Position numbers and translations under genes: made by a program. Source: Ramlibacter sp. (GTDB lineage Bacteria; Pseudomonadota; Gammaproteobacteria; Burkholderiales; Burkholderiaceae_C). From it: 64,000 bases of DNA. The notes below the pieces were generated by a model. That model saw nothing but the letters and a program-made list of their open reading frames with translations, had not been told where the DNA came from and did not search any database. This document shows, one piece after another, positions 19,388-28,339 of the stretch. The stretch covers positions 558,001 through 622,000 of the forward strand of contig JAHBZN010000001.1 of NCBI GenBank assembly GCA_019635415.1. The letters are read 5' to 3'. Each line of letters begins with the position of its first letter. Positions within the stretch are counted from its first letter, which is position 1.

Positions 19388-20476
19388 ATGCCCACCCCAG
19401 AACAACTGCTCTCGGCGCTCAAGACCGTTACCGACCCCCACACCGGCCGGGACTTTGTAGCCACCAAGGCCCTGAAGAACCTCGTGGCCGAGGACGGCAA
19501 GGTGTCCTTTGAGTTGGAGCTGGGCTACCCCGCCCGCAGCACCGAAGCCGCCCTGCGCGATGCCCTTGGGGCGGCGGCGCGGACGGTGGAGGGCGTGCGG
19601 GACGTGCAGGTCCGGGTGGCCACACGCATCGCGGCGCATGCCGCGCAGCGCGGCCTGAGCCTGCTGCCCACGGTGCGCAACGTCATCGCCGTGGCCTCCG
19701 GCAAGGGCGGTGTGGGCAAGAGCACCACAGCGGTCAATCTGGCGCTGGCGCTGGCTGCGGAAGGCGCTGCCGTGGGGCTGCTGGACGCTGATATCTACGG
19801 TCCCAGTCAGCCCATGATGACCGGCACCCACGGCAAGCCCGAGACGCTGGATGGCAAGACCATGGAACCCAAGGTCAACCACGGGCTGCAGGTCAACTCC
19901 ATCGGCTTTCTGGTCGGGGAGGACCAGGCCATGGTCTGGCGCGGCCCCATGGCCAGCCAGGCGCTGGAACAGCTGATCACCCAGACCAACTGGAAGGACC
20001 TGGATTACCTGATCGTCGACATGCCGCCCGGGACGGGCGACATCGCGCTCACGCTGTCGCAGAAGGTGCCCCTGACCGGCGCGGTGATCGTGACCACGCC
20101 GCAGGACATCGCGCTGATCGACGCCCGCAAAGGCATCCGCATGTTCGAGAAAGTGGGCGTGCCCATCCTGGGCATCGTGGAAAACATGGCCGTGCACGTG
20201 TGCAGCCAGTGCGGCCATGCGGAGCACATCTTCGGCGATGCCGGAGGCAAAAAGATGGCCACCGAACTGGGCATCGACTATCTCGGGGCACTGCCACTGT
20301 CCATGGACATCCGCGTGCAGGCCGACAGCGGCCGGCCGACGGTGGTGGCGGCGCCCGACAGCGAAGCGGCGCGCGCGTACGGCGCCATCGCCTTGAAAGT
20401 GGCCGCCCGGGTTGCGCTCAAGGCGCGGGACTTCTCCTCGAAGTTCCCCACCATCACCATCTCCAAAGACACCTGA
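19388..20476 (+). CDS. apbC: Iron-sulfur cluster carrier protein ApbC/Mrp
   Basis: A 363-residue P-loop ATPase that binds and transfers [4Fe-4S] clusters in the cytosol. The first ~90 residues form a MIP18/DUF59 domain. The deviant Walker A motif ASGKGGVGKSTTAVNLALAL, then DADIYGPSQP and VDMPPGTGDIALTL, identify the Mrp/NBP35 family. The cluster-bridging CxxC is present as CSQCGHAEHIF. The ATG at 19388 begins the conserved domain. The gene lies 3 bp upstream of the LysR gene of the formate block, and iron-sulfur carriers would be useful for the Fe-S-rich formate dehydrogenase; this link is inference. Confidence 0.94.
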   Translation: MPTPEQLLSALKTVTDPHTGRDFVATKALKNLVAEDGKVSFELELGYPARSTEAALRDALGAAARTVEGVRDVQVRVATRIAAHAAQRGLSLLPTVRNVIAVASGKGGVGKSTTAVNLALALAAEGAAVGLLDADIYGPSQPMMTGTHGKPETLDGKTMEPKVNHGLQVNSIGFLVGEDQAMVWRGPMASQALEQLITQTNWKDLDYLIVDMPPGTGDIALTLSQKVPLTGAVIVTTPQDIALIDARKGIRMFEKVGVPILGIVENMAVHVCSQCGHAEHIFGDAGGKKMATELGIDYLGALPLSMDIRVQADSGRPTVVAAPDSEAARAYGAIALKVAARVALKARDFSSKFPTITISKDT

Positions 20477-20479
20477 GCC

Positions 20480-21442
20480 ATGAACCTGCTGGCTTCGCTG
20501 CGCTATCTGGTGGCCCTGCAGGAGCACCGGCACTTCGGGCGCGCCGCGCAGGCCTGCCACATCACGCAGCCCGCGCTGTCCAATGCCCTGCGGGCCCTTG
20601 AAGAGGAGTTTGGTGCAGTCATCGTCAAGCGCGGACGCACCTTCGCGGGTTTCACCTCCGAGGGCGAGCGGGTGCTGGCTTCCGCCCGCGTCATGCTGCG
20701 CGAGCGGGAGTTGCTGCAGCAGGAGCTGGACAGCGAGGCCGGCCGGCCGCAGGGCAGCCTGTCTATCGGCGCCGTGCCCACGGCGGTCCCCCTGGCCGCG
20801 CGCTTCGCGGCCATGCTGCAGGCGCGGCATCCGGGCATCCTGCCCGTGGTCCGGTCGATGAGCTCTCCCGAGATCGAGGCGGGCCTCGACGAGATGACGC
20901 TGGACATGGGGCTGGGCTACACCGACCGGCTGGGCGAGCGGGGCATCAAGCTCAGCGTGGTATCGCAGTACATCGAGCGTTACTTCCTCGTGCGCCGCGC
21001 GGCCAAGGTGGGCAAGGCCGGGATTCAGCTCGGCGGCACCACGACCTGGAAGGATGCCGCTACCCGGCCGCTGTGCCTGCTCACCCCGGAAATGCACAAC
21101 CGCACGATCGTGGACAGCGCGTTCGCGATGGCCGGCATGACCGTCAAGCCGGTGATCGAGACCAACTCCATCCTCACCCTGGCGCTCAGCGTGGTGGCGG
21201 GCGAGGTCAGCAGCATCCTGCCGGGTGCGCTGGTGTCGGCCGTGCGCGGCTACGGGGAGCTGGAAGCCATCGCGCTGATCCATCCCGAGTTGCAGACCCC
21301 CATCGGCTTCATGATGGCGCAGACCGAACGGCCCTCGCGCACGCTGGATGCCGCCATGGCTTTGGCGCGCGATGCCATCTGGATCGAGCACGCGCGGCTG
21401 CACAGCGGCAGCCTGGCGGCAGCCCCGACCGCACCCGCCTGA
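20480..21442 (+). CDS. LysR family regulator, probable FdsR-type regulator of formate genes
   Basis: A 320-residue LysR protein with the helix-turn-helix at the N-terminus (FGRAAQACHITQPALSNALRALE) and an effector domain after residue ~90. It sits directly before the OFA transporter and the fds operon in the same direction. In Cupriavidus necator the soluble formate dehydrogenase operon is controlled by a LysR protein, FdsR, encoded next to it; the same role is inferred here. Its start is 3 bp after the apbC stop, so it may be co-transcribed with apbC. A palindromic T-N11-A site lies 35 bp downstream of its stop. Confidence 0.9.
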   Translation: MNLLASLRYLVALQEHRHFGRAAQACHITQPALSNALRALEEEFGAVIVKRGRTFAGFTSEGERVLASARVMLRERELLQQELDSEAGRPQGSLSIGAVPTAVPLAARFAAMLQARHPGILPVVRSMSSPEIEAGLDEMTLDMGLGYTDRLGERGIKLSVVSQYIERYFLVRRAAKVGKAGIQLGGTTTWKDAATRPLCLLTPEMHNRTIVDSAFAMAGMTVKPVIETNSILTLALSVVAGEVSSILPGALVSAVRGYGELEAIALIHPELQTPIGFMMAQTERPSRTLDAAMALARDAIWIEHARLHSGSLAAAPTAPA

Positions 21443-21476
21443 GAACCCGGGCCCACGCGCCATTGTGCGGCGCATC

Positions 21477-21521
21477 ATTCAGCGGCTGAATCGACCGATA
21501 GCTTCGCATGCGGCCCTGAAT
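21477..21521 (+). promoter_or_regulatory. Probable LysR operator upstream of the transporter-fds block
   Basis: ATTCAG-CGG-CTGAAT (21477-21491) is a perfect hexamer palindrome containing the T-N11-A core of LysR boxes. A further half-site, CTGAAT, recurs 30 bp later at 21516-21521, so both lie on the same helix face. The position, about 130-175 bp before the OFA start, suits a recognition site plus an activation half-site for the adjacent regulator. Confidence 0.55.
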
Positions 21522-21653
21522 CACCGCATGTCCATTTCCAATTTGACGCCTTCCCGCCACGCTCGCGACACTGCGCGGGCTGTTGCCGCTTCGGGGTGAG
21601 CTGCCTGCGGGGTGTCAAGGCCACGTGTGAAAACCAATACAACGGAGACAAAC

Positions 21654-23282
21654 ATGTCAGGAATCCTCGACAAGGAGCGCATCATCGCGGGCCCCGGCTT
21701 TAACCGGTGGCTGGTCCCGCCGGCCGCACTGGCCATTCATCTGTGCATCGGCATGGCCTATGGTTTCTCGGTGTTCTGGCTGCCGCTGTCCAGGGCGCTG
21801 GGCATCAAGGAGCGCATGGCCTGCGGCCCGGACGTGGGCTTCTTCCAGCAGCTGTTTGTCACCAATTGCGACTGGAGCATCGCCACCCTGGGCTGGATGT
21901 ACACCCTGTTCTTCGTGTTCCTGGGGCTCGCGGCCGCCATCTGGGGCGGCTGGCTGGAGCATGCGGGCCCGCGCAAGGCCGGCTTCGTGGCCGCGCTGTG
22001 CTGGGGCGGCGGCATGCTGATCTCGGCGCTGGGCATCTACCTCCACCAGTTCTGGCTCATGGTGCTGGGCTCGGGCGTGATCGGTGGCGTGGGCCTGGGG
22101 CTGGGCTACATCTCGCCGGTTTCCACACTCATCAAATGGTTCCCCGACCGGCGCGGCATGGCCACCGGCATGGCGATCATGGGCTTTGGTGGCGGCGCCA
22201 TGATCGGCTCGCCGCTGGCGGCCGAGCTCATGAAGTCGTTTTCGTCCCCCACGAGCGTGGGGGTGTGGCAGACCTTCGTGGTCATGGGCCTGCTCTACAT
22301 GGTGGCGATGACGCTGGGCGCCTTCGGCTACCGGGTGCCGGCCACCGGCTGGAAGCCCGAGGGCTGGACCCCGCCCGCGCCGAACGCCGGCAAGGCCATG
22401 ATCACGCAGCACCATGTGCACGTGAGCAAGGTGTGGGGCATCCCCCAGTTCTGGCTGGTGTGGATGGTGCTCACCATGAACGTGAGCGCCGGCATCGGTG
22501 TGATCGGCATGGCCAGCCCGATGCTGCAGGAGGTCTTCGGCGGCAACCTGATCGGCGTGGCCAAGAAGTTCGGGGAACTCGACAAGACCCAGCTCACGGC
22601 CATTGCCGGCGTGGCGGCGGGCTTCGCGGCCCTGTTGAGCCTGTTCAACATCGTGGGCCGCTTCTTCTGGGCCAGCCTGTCGGACAAGCTGGGCCGCAAG
22701 CTCACCTACACGGTGTTCTTCATCCTGGGCGGCGTGCTGTACTTCAGCATTCCCGGCAGCGCGGCTGCGGGGTCCAAGCTGCTGTTCGTGGGGGCTTTCT
22801 GCATCATCTTGAGCATGTATGGCGGCGCCTTTGCCACCGTGCCGGCCTACCTGGCCGACCTTTTTGGCACGCAGATGGTGGGCGCCATCCATGGCCGCCT
22901 TCTCACGGCCTGGGCCACGGCCGGCATCATCGGACCGGTGGTGGTGAACTACATGCGCGAGTACCAGCTGGGCCTTGGCATCCCGCGCGAGCAGGTCTAT
23001 AACCAGACCATGTACATCCTGGTCGGCATGCTCGTCATCGGCCTGATCTGCAACCTGCTCATCAAGCCCCTGAACCCCAAGTGGTTCATGACCGAGGCTG
23101 AACTGGCGCAGGAAAAGAAGCTGGCCCATGAGCGTGACCTCGCCAACCAGACCGGCGTGGCCGTGAACAACGGAGGCACCACCAGCAGTGCCGCCGTGGC
23201 CCTGGCCTGGCTCGCGGTGAGCCTGCCCCTGGCCTGGGGCGTGTACCGCACCCTGGTCAGCGCGGCCAAGTTCTTCCAGTGA
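21654..23282 (+). CDS. OFA-family MFS transporter (oxalate/formate antiporter type)
   Basis: A 542-residue inner-membrane protein with twelve predicted helices. It starts MSGILDKERIIAGPGFNRWL, and the first helix AALAIHLCIGMAYGFSVFW is typical of the OFA family. WFPDRRGMATGMAIMGFGGGA corresponds to the conserved motif between helices 4 and 5. The ATG at 21654 is preceded by CGGAGA. Its place directly upstream of a formate dehydrogenase operon argues for formate (or oxalate/formate) transport, though OFA proteins carry several organic anions. A long C-terminal hydrophilic segment is followed by one more hydrophobic stretch, VALAWLAVSLPLAWGV. Confidence 0.9.
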   Translation: MSGILDKERIIAGPGFNRWLVPPAALAIHLCIGMAYGFSVFWLPLSRALGIKERMACGPDVGFFQQLFVTNCDWSIATLGWMYTLFFVFLGLAAAIWGGWLEHAGPRKAGFVAALCWGGGMLISALGIYLHQFWLMVLGSGVIGGVGLGLGYISPVSTLIKWFPDRRGMATGMAIMGFGGGAMIGSPLAAELMKSFSSPTSVGVWQTFVVMGLLYMVAMTLGAFGYRVPATGWKPEGWTPPAPNAGKAMITQHHVHVSKVWGIPQFWLVWMVLTMNVSAGIGVIGMASPMLQEVFGGNLIGVAKKFGELDKTQLTAIAGVAAGFAALLSLFNIVGRFFWASLSDKLGRKLTYTVFFILGGVLYFSIPGSAAAGSKLLFVGAFCIILSMYGGAFATVPAYLADLFGTQMVGAIHGRLLTAWATAGIIGPVVVNYMREYQLGLGIPREQVYNQTMYILVGMLVIGLICNLLIKPLNPKWFMTEAELAQEKKLAHERDLANQTGVAVNNGGTTSSAAVALAWLAVSLPLAWGVYRTLVSAAKFFQ

Positions 23283-23334
23283 ACTTCACAGCCCCTTTCC
23301 CCCTCCCACCAGAAGCACCTCAGACCCGCGCACC

Positions 23335-23817
23335 ATGACTGCAGCCCTTGCCCCAGACGCCCTGGCCACCGTGAACCGACTGGCCGATCAGCACCGTGAC
23401 CAGCCGGGCGCGCTGCTGCCGCTGCTGCACGCCGCGCAGGAGGCGCTGGGCCATGTGCCTGCCGAGGCCGTGCCAGCCATTGCGCAGGCGCTCAACCTGT
23501 CGCGTGCCGAGGTGCACGGGGTCGTCACCTACTACCACCATTTCCGCAGCACCCCGCCAGGGCGGCACGTGGTTCAGGTTTGCCAGGCCGAGTCGTGCAA
23601 GGCCATGGGCGCCGATGCGCTCATGGCCCACGCGCGACAGGTGCTGGGGTGTGACGGGCACGGGACGAGGGGCGATGGCGCGGTGACGCTGGAGCCGGTG
23701 TATTGCCTGGGCCTGTGCGCCCTGTCCCCGGCCGTCATGGTGAATGACACCCTGCACGCGCGCATGACGCCACAGAAGTTCGACCGGCTCACGGCCGTGC
23801 AGGAGGCATCGGCATGA
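23335..23817 (+). CDS. fdsG: NAD-dependent formate dehydrogenase, gamma subunit
   Basis: A 160-residue NuoE-like thioredoxin-fold subunit carrying one [2Fe-2S] cluster. The four ligands are visible in CQAESCKAMG and the CxxxC of VYCLGLCALSP. It passes electrons between the molybdenum subunit and the FMN-containing FdsB in the soluble enzyme. The end overlaps the start of fdsB by four bases (ATGA), so translation is coupled. The order G-B-A-C-D equals that in Cupriavidus necator. Confidence 0.95.
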   Translation: MTAALAPDALATVNRLADQHRDQPGALLPLLHAAQEALGHVPAEAVPAIAQALNLSRAEVHGVVTYYHHFRSTPPGRHVVQVCQAESCKAMGADALMAHARQVLGCDGHGTRGDGAVTLEPVYCLGLCALSPAVMVNDTLHARMTPQKFDRLTAVQEASA

Positions 23818-25460
23818 GTGCGGTGCGCATCTTCGTGCCGCGCGATTCGGCGGCGCTGGCGGTAGGGGCTGACGATGTCGCCGCGACGCTGTTGGCCGAG
23901 AGTGAACGGCGCGGTCTGTCGATGGAACTGGTGCGCAATGGCTCACGCGGCCTGTTCTGGCTGGAACCGATGGTGGAGGTGCAGACGCCGCAGGGCCGCG
24001 TGGCCTATGGCCCCGTCGCACCCGAGGACGTGGCAGGTCTGCTCGATGCGGGCCTGCTGAACGGCGCGCCGCATGCGCTGGGCCATGGCCTGACCGAGCA
24101 AATCCCCTTCCTCGCCCGGCAGGAGCGCCTGACCTTCGCGCGCATGGGCATCACCGACCCCCTGTCGCTGGCCGACTATGAGGCCCATGAAGGCTGGGCC
24201 GGCCTGCGCAAGGCCGCGGCCATGGAGGGGGCCGCGGTGGTGGACGAGGTGTTGCAGTCGGGCCTGCGGGGGCGTGGCGGCGCGGCGTTTCCGGCGGGCA
24301 TCAAATGGAAGACCGTGCGCGCGGCCCAGGCCGCGCAGAAATACGTGGTCTGCAATGCCGACGAGGGCGACTCGGGCACCTATTCCGACCGCATGACGCT
24401 GGAGGGCGACCCCTACATGCTGATCGAGGGCATGGCGATTGCCGCGCTCGCGGTGGGCGCCACGCAGGGCTACATCTACATCCGCTCCGAGTACCCGCAT
24501 GCCGTGGCGACGATGCGCGAGGCCATCGCGCGTGCCACGGCGGCCGGCTTCCTGGGCACCAGCGTCTGCGGCAGCGGCAGGGCGTTTGCCCTGGAAGTGC
24601 GCGTGGCCGCCGGCTCCTACGTGTGCGGCGAGGAAACCGCGATGCTCGAAAGCATCGAGGGCAAGCGTGGCATCGTGCGGGCCAAGCCGCCGCTGCCGGC
24701 CATCGAAGGGCTGTTCGGCATGCCCACGGTGATCAACAACGTGATCACCCTGGCCAGCGTGCCACTGATCCTGGCGCGTGGCGCGGCCTTCTACGCCGGC
24801 TTCGGCATGGGCCGCTCCAAGGGCACGCTGCCGATCCAGCTCGCGGGCAACATCAAGCACGGCGGCCTGGTCGAGAAGGCCTTCGGCGTCACGCTGCGCG
24901 AACTGATGTTTGATTTCGGTGGCGGCACCGCTTCGGGCCGGCCGGTGAAGACGGCACAGGTCGGCGGGCCGCTGGGCACCTACCTGCCCGAGTCCCAATG
25001 GGATATCCCGCTGGACTACGAGGCCTACGCCGCCGTCGGGGCCGTGGTCGGCCACGGCGGCATCGTGGTGCACGACGACACGGCCGACCTCGCCGGACTG
25101 GCGCGCTACGCCATGGAGTTCTGCGCGATCGAGTCGTGTGGCAAATGCACGCCCTGCCGCATCGGCGCCGTGCGGGGCGTCGAGGTGATCGACCGCATCA
25201 TCGCCAACGACAACCGGCCGCAGCAGATCAGCCTGCTGCGCGACCTGTGCGACACCATGGTCAACGGCTCCATGTGCGCCATGGGCGGCATGACGCCTTA
25301 TCCGGTGCTGTCGGCCCTCAACCATTTCCCGCAGGACTTCGGGCAGGCCCAGACTGACCCCCACGCTCCACCGCTTCGCGGGTCGCTGCTCCCCGGGGGG
25401 GCCGCAGTCGCCTTGGGGCGGCCCGGCGGCGACCGACCACTGCCACAACAGGAGGCATGA
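23814..25460 (+). CDS. fdsB: NAD-dependent formate dehydrogenase, beta subunit (NADH/FMN/4Fe-4S)
   Basis: A 548-residue NuoF-like subunit that reduces NAD+. A thioredoxin-like N-terminal part is followed by the FMN/NADH site (GLRGRGGAAFPAGIKW near residue 150, NADEGDSGTYSDR). The [4Fe-4S] binding segment ESCGKCTPCRIG lies near residue 440, with a fourth cysteine in MCAMGG. The conserved protein ends about residue 514; the last ~34 residues (from DPHAPPLRGS) are translated from a dispersed GC-rich repeat and do not look like part of the family. The stop overlaps the fdsA start. Confidence 0.95.
   Translation: MSAVRIFVPRDSAALAVGADDVAATLLAESERRGLSMELVRNGSRGLFWLEPMVEVQTPQGRVAYGPVAPEDVAGLLDAGLLNGAPHALGHGLTEQIPFLARQERLTFARMGITDPLSLADYEAHEGWAGLRKAAAMEGAAVVDEVLQSGLRGRGGAAFPAGIKWKTVRAAQAAQKYVVCNADEGDSGTYSDRMTLEGDPYMLIEGMAIAALAVGATQGYIYIRSEYPHAVATMREAIARATAAGFLGTSVCGSGRAFALEVRVAAGSYVCGEETAMLESIEGKRGIVRAKPPLPAIEGLFGMPTVINNVITLASVPLILARGAAFYAGFGMGRSKGTLPIQLAGNIKHGGLVEKAFGVTLRELMFDFGGGTASGRPVKTAQVGGPLGTYLPESQWDIPLDYEAYAAVGAVVGHGGIVVHDDTADLAGLARYAMEFCAIESCGKCTPCRIGAVRGVEVIDRIIANDNRPQQISLLRDLCDTMVNGSMCAMGGMTPYPVLSALNHFPQDFGQAQTDPHAPPLRGSLLPGGAAVALGRPGGDRPLPQQEA
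25358..25433 (+). repeat. GC-rich repeat family 2, copy inside the fdsB 3' end
   Basis: Begins CCCCCACGCT and ends GCCTTGGGGCGGCCCGGCGG before GAC. The same beginning and end, with a similar middle, occur at 50298-50374 on the other strand. It lies wholly within the fdsB reading frame and encodes roughly residues 515-540. Confidence 0.8.
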
Positions 25461-28330
25461 CCATGCTGGAACATCTCAAGGAAACCGACTGGGGCACGCC
25501 CCGGCGCGAATCAGCCGAGGAGGTCACGCTGGACATCGACGGCACGACCGTCACGGTGACCAAGGGCACCTCGGTGATGCGCGCCGCCATGGAGGCCGGC
25601 GTCAAGGTCCCCAAGCTCTGCGCCACCGACAGCCTCGAGCCCTTTGGCTCGTGCCGCCTTTGCCTGGTGGAAGTGGAGGGGCGCAAGGGCTTTCCGGCGT
25701 CATGCACCACGCCGGTCGAAGCCGGCATGAAGGTCGTGACCCAGTCGCCCCGGCTGGACCAGCTGCGCAAGGGCGTCATGGAGTTGTACCTGTCCGACAT
25801 GCCGCCGAACGTGCAGGTCAAGGTGGATGGTTTCCGCAACGAGATGCAGGACATGGTGGCCGAGATCGGCGTCGAGGCGGTGCGCTACGGCTTCAAGGGC
25901 GCCAACCACCTGGATGATGCCAAGGATGAATCCAACCCCTACTTCACCTACGACCCTTCGCAGTGCATCGTCTGCAACCGCTGCGTGCGTGCCTGCGAGG
26001 AAACCCAGGGCACATTCGCGCTGACGATTGAGGGGCGCGGCTTCGAGTCGCGCGTGTCGGCCGGGCAGGGCGAAGCCTTCATGGCCTCCGACTGCGTGAG
26101 CTGCGGTGCCTGCGTGTCCGCCTGTCCCACGGATTCGCTCAAGGAAAAGTCGCTGATCCAGCTCGGTGCTCCCGAAACCAGCACCGTCACCACCTGTGCC
26201 TACTGCGGCGTTGGCTGCGGCTTCAAGGCCGAAATGAAGGGCGAGCAGGTGGTCCGCATGGTGCCGTGGAAGGACGGCAAGGCCAACGAGGGGCACTCCT
26301 GCGTCAAGGGCCGCTTTGCCTGGGGCTATGCGACCCACCCGGACCGCATCACCACGCCGATGATCCGCAAGAAGATCACCGACCCCTGGCAACCCGTGAG
26401 CTGGGAGGAAGCCATCGCCTACGCGGCCAGCGAATTCCGGCGGATCCAGGGCGCGCATGGCCGCGACTCGATCGGCGGCATCACGTCCAGCCGGTGCACC
26501 AACGAGGAAACCTACCTCGTGCAGAAACTGGTGCGCGCGGCCTTTGGCAACAACAACGTGGACACCTGCGCGCGCGTGTGCCATTCCCCCACGGGCTACG
26601 GGCTGGGGCAGACCTACGGCACTTCCGCGGGCACTCAGACCTTCAAGTCCGTCGAGAAGTCCGACGTCATCATGGTGATCGGCGCCAACCCCAGTGCCGC
26701 GCACCCGGTGTTTGCCTCGCGCATGAAGCGTCGCCTGCGCCAGGGCGCCAAGCTGATCGTGGTGGACCCGCGAGAGATCGATCTCGTCGAGTCGCCGCAC
26801 ATCAAGGCCGACTTCCACCTGCAGCTCAAGCCTGGCACCAATGTGGCGGTCATCACGGCGCTGGCGCACGTGGTGGTGACCGAGGGGCTGCTGGCCACCG
26901 ACTACATCGGCGAGCGTTGCGATGAGAAGTCCTTCCTGCAGTGGAAGGCTTTCGTGGCGCGGCCCGAGAACTCGCCCGAGGCGATGCAGGCTGTCAGCGG
27001 CGTGCCCGCCGCGCTGGTGCGCGGCGCCGCGCGCCTGTACGCCGGTCAGGGCAATTCGGCCATCTACTACGGCCTGGGCGTGACCGAGCATGCCCAGGGC
27101 TCCACCATGGTCATGGGGATCGCGAACCTGGCCATGGCCACGGGCAATGTGGGCCGCGAAGGCGTGGGCGTGAACCCGCTGCGCGGCCAGAACAATGTGC
27201 AGGGCAGCTGCGACATGGGCTCGTTCCCGCATGAGCTGCCGGGCTACCGCCACATTTCCGACAGCACCGTGCGCGGCCAGTTCGAGGGGGCCTGGGGCGT
27301 CACGCTCAACCCCGAACCGGGCCTGCGCATTCCCAACATGTTCGACGCGGCGCTGTCGGGCAGCTTCAAGGGCCTGTACTGCGAGGGTGAGGACATCGTC
27401 CAGTCCGACCCCGACACGCAGCACGTGGCCAAGGCGCTGACGGCAATGGAATGCATCGTGGTGCAGGACATCTTCCTCAACGAGACGGCCAAGTACGCGC
27501 ACGTGTTCCTGCCGGGTTCGTCGTTCCTCGAGAAGGACGGGACCTTCACCAATGCCGAGCGTCGCATCTCGCGGGTGCGCCAGGTCATGGCGCCGCTTGC
27601 GCGCTATGCCGACTGGGAGGTCACGCAACTGCTGTCCAATGCGCTGGGCTACCCCATGAGCTATGGCCATCCGCGTGAGATCATGGCCGAGATCGCCGCG
27701 CTCACGCCGACGTTCGCAGGCGTGACCTACGACAAGATCGACCGCCTGGGCAGCGTGCAGTGGCCCTGCAATGACGGCACCGACGAGGCCGGCACGGCCA
27801 TCATGCACGTGGACCGGTTCGTGCGCGGCAAGGGCCGGTTCATCATCACGCAGTACGTGGCCAGCGACGAGAAGGTGACGCGCAAGTTCCCGCTGCTGCT
27901 GACCACCGGCCGCATCCTGAGCCAGTACAACGTGGGCGCCCAGACCCGGCGAACACCCAACAGCCAGTGGCATAGCGAGGACCTGCTGGAGATCCATCCC
28001 CAGGACGCCGAGGACCGTGGCATCCGCGATGGCGACTGGGTCGGCATCCAGAGCCGGGCCGGCGACACCGTGCTGCGTGCCACCGTGACCGAGCGCATCC
28101 AGCCGGGCGTGGTCTACACCACCTTCCACTTTCCCGAGTCGGGCGCCAACGTCATCACCACCGACAGCTCCGACTGGGCCACCAACTGCCCCGAGTACAA
28201 GGTGACGGCCGTGCAGGTCATGCCCGTGACCCAGCCCTCGGCCTGGCAGAAGTCCTACTCGCGCTTCAACGACGTGCAACTGGGCCTGCTCGACGCCGCG
28301 CGGCACGCCGAGACCGTGTCGGGCAAGTAA
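25457..28330 (+). CDS. fdsA: NAD-dependent formate dehydrogenase, alpha subunit (Mo-bis-MGD)
   Basis: A 957-residue catalytic subunit that oxidises formate to CO2. The N-terminal [2Fe-2S] domain has LCATDSLEPFGSCRLC. Two ferredoxin clusters follow, CIVCNRCVRACEE and CVSCGACVSACP. CAYCGVGCGF opens the molybdopterin domain. The molybdenum ligand is the cysteine in NNVDTCARVCHSPTG near residue 372, so this is a Cys and not a selenocysteine enzyme. The C-terminal domain with HSEDLLEIHPQDAEDRG binds the second pterin. It overlaps fdsB by four bases and is followed by fdhD after 9 bp. Confidence 0.97.
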   Translation: MTMLEHLKETDWGTPRRESAEEVTLDIDGTTVTVTKGTSVMRAAMEAGVKVPKLCATDSLEPFGSCRLCLVEVEGRKGFPASCTTPVEAGMKVVTQSPRLDQLRKGVMELYLSDMPPNVQVKVDGFRNEMQDMVAEIGVEAVRYGFKGANHLDDAKDESNPYFTYDPSQCIVCNRCVRACEETQGTFALTIEGRGFESRVSAGQGEAFMASDCVSCGACVSACPTDSLKEKSLIQLGAPETSTVTTCAYCGVGCGFKAEMKGEQVVRMVPWKDGKANEGHSCVKGRFAWGYATHPDRITTPMIRKKITDPWQPVSWEEAIAYAASEFRRIQGAHGRDSIGGITSSRCTNEETYLVQKLVRAAFGNNNVDTCARVCHSPTGYGLGQTYGTSAGTQTFKSVEKSDVIMVIGANPSAAHPVFASRMKRRLRQGAKLIVVDPREIDLVESPHIKADFHLQLKPGTNVAVITALAHVVVTEGLLATDYIGERCDEKSFLQWKAFVARPENSPEAMQAVSGVPAALVRGAARLYAGQGNSAIYYGLGVTEHAQGSTMVMGIANLAMATGNVGREGVGVNPLRGQNNVQGSCDMGSFPHELPGYRHISDSTVRGQFEGAWGVTLNPEPGLRIPNMFDAALSGSFKGLYCEGEDIVQSDPDTQHVAKALTAMECIVVQDIFLNETAKYAHVFLPGSSFLEKDGTFTNAERRISRVRQVMAPLARYADWEVTQLLSNALGYPMSYGHPREIMAEIAALTPTFAGVTYDKIDRLGSVQWPCNDGTDEAGTAIMHVDRFVRGKGRFIITQYVASDEKVTRKFPLLLTTGRILSQYNVGAQTRRTPNSQWHSEDLLEIHPQDAEDRGIRDGDWVGIQSRAGDTVLRATVTERIQPGVVYTTFHFPESGANVITTDSSDWATNCPEYKVTAVQVMPVTQPSAWQKSYSRFNDVQLGLLDAARHAETVSGK

Positions 28331-28339
28331 GCTTCGGCC

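Noticed and set aside
26560..26600. Possible selenocysteine codon at the fdsA active site
   Set aside because: The active-site position is a normal cysteine codon (TGC in DTCARVC); no in-frame TGA occurs.
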